A DNA stretch of 26,870 bases from positions 3,622,078 through 3,648,947 of the forward strand of contig NZ_LT984884.1 in assembly GCF_900258515.1 (NCBI RefSeq), written 5' to 3'. Below are positions 24,654 through 26,870 of the stretch, one piece after another. The notes under the pieces were generated by a model. The model ran no database searches. It was given only the letters and a program-made list of their open reading frames with translations, and was not told where the DNA came from. The stretch comes from Lentibacillus sp. Marseille-P4043 (GTDB lineage Bacteria > Bacillota > Bacilli > Bacillales > Amphibacillaceae). The position numbers and the translations under genes are program-made. Numbering within the stretch: the first letter of the stretch is position 1; every line of letters begins with the position of its first letter.

Positions 24654-25223
24654 ATGAGCGAAGAACAACTGTATGACAAAATCTACGAACAAAAGGACCA
24701 ACTTCAAAAACTAATAAGTGAATATTGGCATGCATTTTCAGGCGTTGATACATGGTACTTTTGGTTCAATATTGCAAGTGTCATAATTCCGCTTTTAATT
24801 TTATATTTCGTGATCGATAGGAAACGATTATTCGAAATTTGTTTCTTCGGTTATACCATTCACGTATTATGGATAAATATAGGTAGTAGTTTATCATCGG
24901 CTAACTATTTTGTTTATCCACATAGCCTTACTTACATTATTCCTACTGGTGTTAACATAGCAGCTGTTTTATTGCCTATAACGTTCATGCTATTGTATCA
25001 ATATTGCATGAACTACAAAAAAAATTTTTATGTAGTTGCGATTATTGGAGCACTTGTGTTTGCATATGGTTTTGGTTCGTTCAGTTTGGCGGTTGATCTC
25101 TTAAAAGTAAATAAGGGGATGAATTTAACTTATCTGTTCTTTATTGATGTTGCAGTTTCGTTTATTGCATATTGGTTTACAAAACTTTTTCTTTGGTTTA
25201 GAAATAAAAAAGCAAAAGCGTAA
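24654..25223 (+). CDS. CBO0543-like multi-pass membrane protein
   Basis: The protein (189 aa) begins with a charged helix (to about residue 30) and then has five membrane helices. The segment DRKRLFEICFFGYTIHVLW, the following SSANYFVYPHSL and the PTGVNIAAVLLPITFMLLYQY stretch match the pattern of the CBO0543 family of Firmicutes membrane proteins, common in spore formers and of unknown function. The tail RNKKAKA is basic and cytoplasmic. The chosen ATG (24654) is 8 nt after GGGAGG; a frame from an upstream GTG or ATG (24633) would include it. Confidence 0.75.
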   Translation: MSEEQLYDKIYEQKDQLQKLISEYWHAFSGVDTWYFWFNIASVIIPLLILYFVIDRKRLFEICFFGYTIHVLWINIGSSLSSANYFVYPHSLTYIIPTGVNIAAVLLPITFMLLYQYCMNYKKNFYVVAIIGALVFAYGFGSFSLAVDLLKVNKGMNLTYLFFIDVAVSFIAYWFTKLFLWFRNKKAKA

Positions 25224-25271
25224 TGCCGTTAACCAGATCTTTTGTGGTTTATAGATAAACATTTGGATCAG

Positions 25272-25316
25272 AGAGGAAAATAGTAATTAAAATCCGTTGC
25301 TAATCTTTCCTCTTTT
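25272..25316 (+). terminator. Possible terminator after the CBO0543-like gene
   Basis: AGAGGAAA and TTTCCTCT can pair across a 26-nt loop and are followed by TTT. The large loop makes this a weak call. Confidence 0.35.
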
Positions 25317-25321
25317 GATCG

Positions 25322-25798
25322 TTACTCACCAATACGATCTGCTGCATCATACAAATCAATACGTTCCTCCATATCCTTCTCTTTGTCCTGATCCCACCAT
25401 TCAACCATGACATATACATTATTAATGTCATCCAGTGTGATCGGATCCCCATCTTCATTTAAGTAAGCACCACTATCGATCGCTCCAGTATCCTGCTTTC
25501 CCGCGATATTCATCCCATCACCCGTATAAGCCGATGAGCTAAACTGACTAATTACTTTATCCTCATTATTCATGATAGCATGGGCTTCGATTGAAAAAGA
25601 ATCAGTCTTATATTCGTCGGTCCCCTTCATGAATAATTTTCCGTTCCCAGCTTTAAACGAATCTGACGTTATTTCAATTTGGTAATTCTCGATTCGCCAG
25701 TTGTCACTATCACCAGTCATAGACATGTAATACTCTTTTTCCGGACTACATCCCACTAATAAGCAAAAGACACCAACGATCAATAAAAATTTCCGCAA
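25322..25798 (-). CDS. Lipoprotein of unknown function
   Basis: The protein (158 aa) has a lipoprotein signal peptide: MRK, a hydrophobic core (FLLIVGVFCLLVG) and Cys17 in the lipobox LVGC, so it should be attached to the outer face of the membrane. The mature part is acidic, beta-rich in appearance (EYYMSMTGDSDNWRIENYQI, SFSIEAHAIMNNED) and ends in an Asp/Glu-rich tail. I do not recognise a family with certainty. The start is a TTG at 25798 behind AAAGGGTGG; a TATAAT at 25838-25833 on the minus strand is a good -10 box without a clear -35. Transcribed alone. Confidence 0.8.
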   Translation of the reverse strand: MRKFLLIVGVFCLLVGCSPEKEYYMSMTGDSDNWRIENYQIEITSDSFKAGNGKLFMKGTDEYKTDSFSIEAHAIMNNEDKVISQFSSSAYTGDGMNIAGKQDTGAIDSGAYLNEDGDPITLDDINNVYVMVEWWDQDKEKDMEERIDLYDAADRIGE

Positions 25799-25950
25799 GC
25801 TTCCACCCTTTCTTCATTCAGTTCCGAACCCAATTATAGCAGATATTAATGACCCCCAAAAACATGAAAAGGATTTCTGCCACAGCAAAAACCCCTCCAT
25901 TACACACTATTCCATTACTCATTATCGTCCCTATCTACCAGCTACACTAC

Positions 25951-26295
25951 CTAAATTCCGCAGTACAAAGTACAAAAGATTCCAATAACCGTAAGCGCCC
26001 CTCCAATCGTAGCAATTGGGAAAAATACTGACCCTGCGCCTAAAATTGCCAAAGCAATACTAATCATCATAACCGGCAGACCAATATTATGCAGCCAAAA
26101 ATGGCCCTTTGCTGCAGTTGTTTCGGCAAGTTGAGGAAAAATTACATAAAAAGTCTCAGCAATACCAAGTGACATCCAACCAAGTAAAACATGTACGATT
26201 GTCATGGAAAACACATGCATAGCGGACATATATAACCAAAAAGAAATCCCAATCATAAAATACACAACCGAAATTTTTATTAAGGCTGTTTTCAT
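25951..26295 (-). CDS. Small four-helix membrane protein resembling heme-copper oxidase subunit I helices
   Basis: The protein (114 aa) has four predicted helices (about 8-29, 32-54, 68-90, 94-112). His27 and His35 in AMHVFSMTIVHVLLGWMSLG and His65 and His69 in GHFWLHNIGLP resemble the histidine pattern of short cytochrome-oxidase-like proteins found in Bacillaceae, so heme binding is possible but not shown. The ATG at 26295 has no ribosome binding site and lies inside a dispersed repeat (26282-26312), so the original 5' end may have been replaced, and the gene may be poorly expressed or truncated. No better start is seen downstream before residue 14. Confidence 0.6.
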   Translation of the reverse strand: MKTALIKISVVYFMIGISFWLYMSAMHVFSMTIVHVLLGWMSLGIAETFYVIFPQLAETTAAKGHFWLHNIGLPVMMISIALAILGAGSVFFPIATIGGALTVIGIFCTLYCGI

Positions 26296-26312
26296 AAACT
26301 TTGTTGCTTTTA
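26282..26312. repeat. Dispersed repeat, copy B
   Basis: Matches copy A at 1198-1228 over 31 bp (AAGGCTGTTTTCA at the left, TTGTTGCTTTTA at the right). It overlaps the first codons of the minus-strand membrane protein gene. Confidence 0.55.
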
Positions 26313-26372
26313 ACTTCGTATATGAAGGATTATGTGCAATAACTAGAAATCAAGTACGGAGCTTTGACAACC

Positions 26373-26497
26373 GCTACGGGAAAAACACTACGCTTTCCGC
26401 GGGCACGGCTTCAGCCTCCGAAGCGGAAAACCGCCGCTTCGAAGTCTTCAGACACGTGCTGTTCCCGCAGGAGTCTCCGTGTTTTCCCTTCGCTAGT
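26373..26497 (+). repeat. MITE-like palindromic repeat, copy 1
   Basis: About 125 bp with imperfect inverted ends (GCTACGGGAAAAACAC at left, GTGTTTTCCCTTCGCTAG at right) and conserved internal blocks CGCTTTCC, GGCTTCAGCCTCC, GTCTTCAGAC, TGTTCCCGCAGGAGTCTCC. The same blocks occur in the opposite orientation in copy 2 at 26664-26784. It belongs to a repeat type common between Bacillaceae genes. Frames crossing it have no ribosome binding site. Confidence 0.8.
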
Positions 26498-26545
26498 AGG
26501 TGCTATTACTTGATACACATGCTATATCTACACAAAAATCAGGGA

Positions 26546-26590
26546 ACTACTACTAGCGGAGTATTCTGCCTCCGCTGGTAGTAGTGTTTT
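26546..26590 (+). terminator. 16-bp perfect hairpin with T-run between the two inverted repeats
   Basis: ACTACTACTAGCGGAG (26546-26561) pairs completely, with one G-T pair, with CTCCGCTGGTAGTAGT (26570-26585); the loop is 8 nt and GTTTT follows. It looks like a plus-strand terminator, yet no plus-strand gene ends nearby, so it is probably part of the repeat mosaic. Confidence 0.65.
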
Positions 26591-26663
26591 AATTATCAAA
26601 AGAGGAAAGCCATGGAATTTGCATTACACGATTTTTTACCCCTTGAACAGAAAGCTATTCTAA

Positions 26664-26784
26664 GCTGCGGAAAAATGCGAGACTCCAATGGGAAAAGGAA
26701 CAGTCTGAAGACCCCGCAACGAGTGTTCTTTGCGAGTGAGGAGGCTGAAGCGTTCCCCATGGAAAGCGAGTATTTTTCCGCAGC
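26664..26784 (-). repeat. MITE-like palindromic repeat, copy 2 (inverted)
   Basis: About 121 bp bounded by perfect 13-bp inverted repeats, GCTGCGGAAAAAT and ATTTTTCCGCAGC. Read on the minus strand it shares CGCTTTCC, CGCTTCAGCCTCC, GTCTTCAGAC and GGAGTCTC with copy 1. The 26785-26870 remainder of the window holds no gene that I can see, only AGTTATTGCGCAT at 26832-26844, the inverted match of 26332-26344. Confidence 0.8.
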
Positions 26785-26870
26785 GCCGGTTTAGCACTCG
26801 TCTTATAAAGAATGGAAGAAAGTCACATAAAAGTTATTGCGCATTATATAGCTTATGTGTCATAAACAAC

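Noticed and set aside
26204..26794. Plus-strand frames 26204-26581 and 26612-26794
   Set aside because: They run through the MITE-like repeats and lack ribosome binding sites or recognisable protein features.

Overview
The window reads as chromosomal DNA of a low-G+C, Gram-positive member of the Bacillaceae, most like the halophilic or halotolerant genera (Virgibacillus, Oceanobacillus, Lentibacillus type). The signs are strong AGGAGG-type ribosome binding sites, several GTG and TTG starts, an Fnr with a C-terminal cysteine cluster, a YhgE/Pip protein, a LnrJKLMN-like two-component/ABC module, a T-box leader and Bacillaceae-style dispersed repeats. The genus is an inference from gene content; no 16S rRNA is present.

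Layout, left to right. Positions 1-587 hold a G+C-rich tandem array of 20-bp units. Next, all on the minus strand, come ogt (DNA alkylation repair), queG (last step of queuosine synthesis) 21 nt behind an ABC-class P-loop ATPase, and pncB (NAD salvage). From 5970 to 6663 lies a tRNA-Gly(UCC) transcription unit whose leader carries three tandem copies of the tRNA 5' half, each broken in the anticodon loop. An fnr-like regulator follows; it is divergent from a D-amino-acid aminotransferase gene, and a clear Fnr/Crp box sits between them. An S9 peptidase gene follows on the plus strand. A second 20-bp array (about 41 units) fills the gap between the peptidase gene and the convergent alpha/beta hydrolase gene, and is flanked by both genes' terminators.

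From 12765 to 20950 the minus strand carries a DinB-fold protein, a YhgE/Pip membrane protein, and a module of histidine kinase, response regulator, ABC ATPase and two ABC-2 permeases. That module has the same order as the linearmycin-resistance locus lnrJKLMN of Bacillus subtilis. A terminator splits the regulators from the transporter, and three 12-bp palindrome-like sites spaced 32-33 bp lie in front of the ATPase gene.

From 21017 to 22244 is a DUF62 (SAM hydroxide adenosyltransferase, SAM hydrolase) gene behind a complete T-box leader with its own promoter and terminator. The most likely specifier is AUG, and the acceptor-pairing element is UGGU, so the gene appears to sense uncharged tRNA-Met. 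Its predicted product releases methionine from SAM, which makes a simple regulatory story.

The right part holds a tiny hydrophobic peptide of the holin-like type I toxin kind, a hypoxanthine-DNA glycosylase, a quinone-oxidoreductase-like dehydrogenase, a CBO0543-like membrane protein, a lipoprotein and a four-helix membrane protein whose start codon lies inside a dispersed repeat. The last 540 bp is a mosaic of inverted, MITE-like repeats with no convincing gene.

The strongest candidates for something undescribed are the tRNA-Gly half-gene array, the two strictly phased 20-bp arrays, and the T-box-controlled SAM hydrolase.
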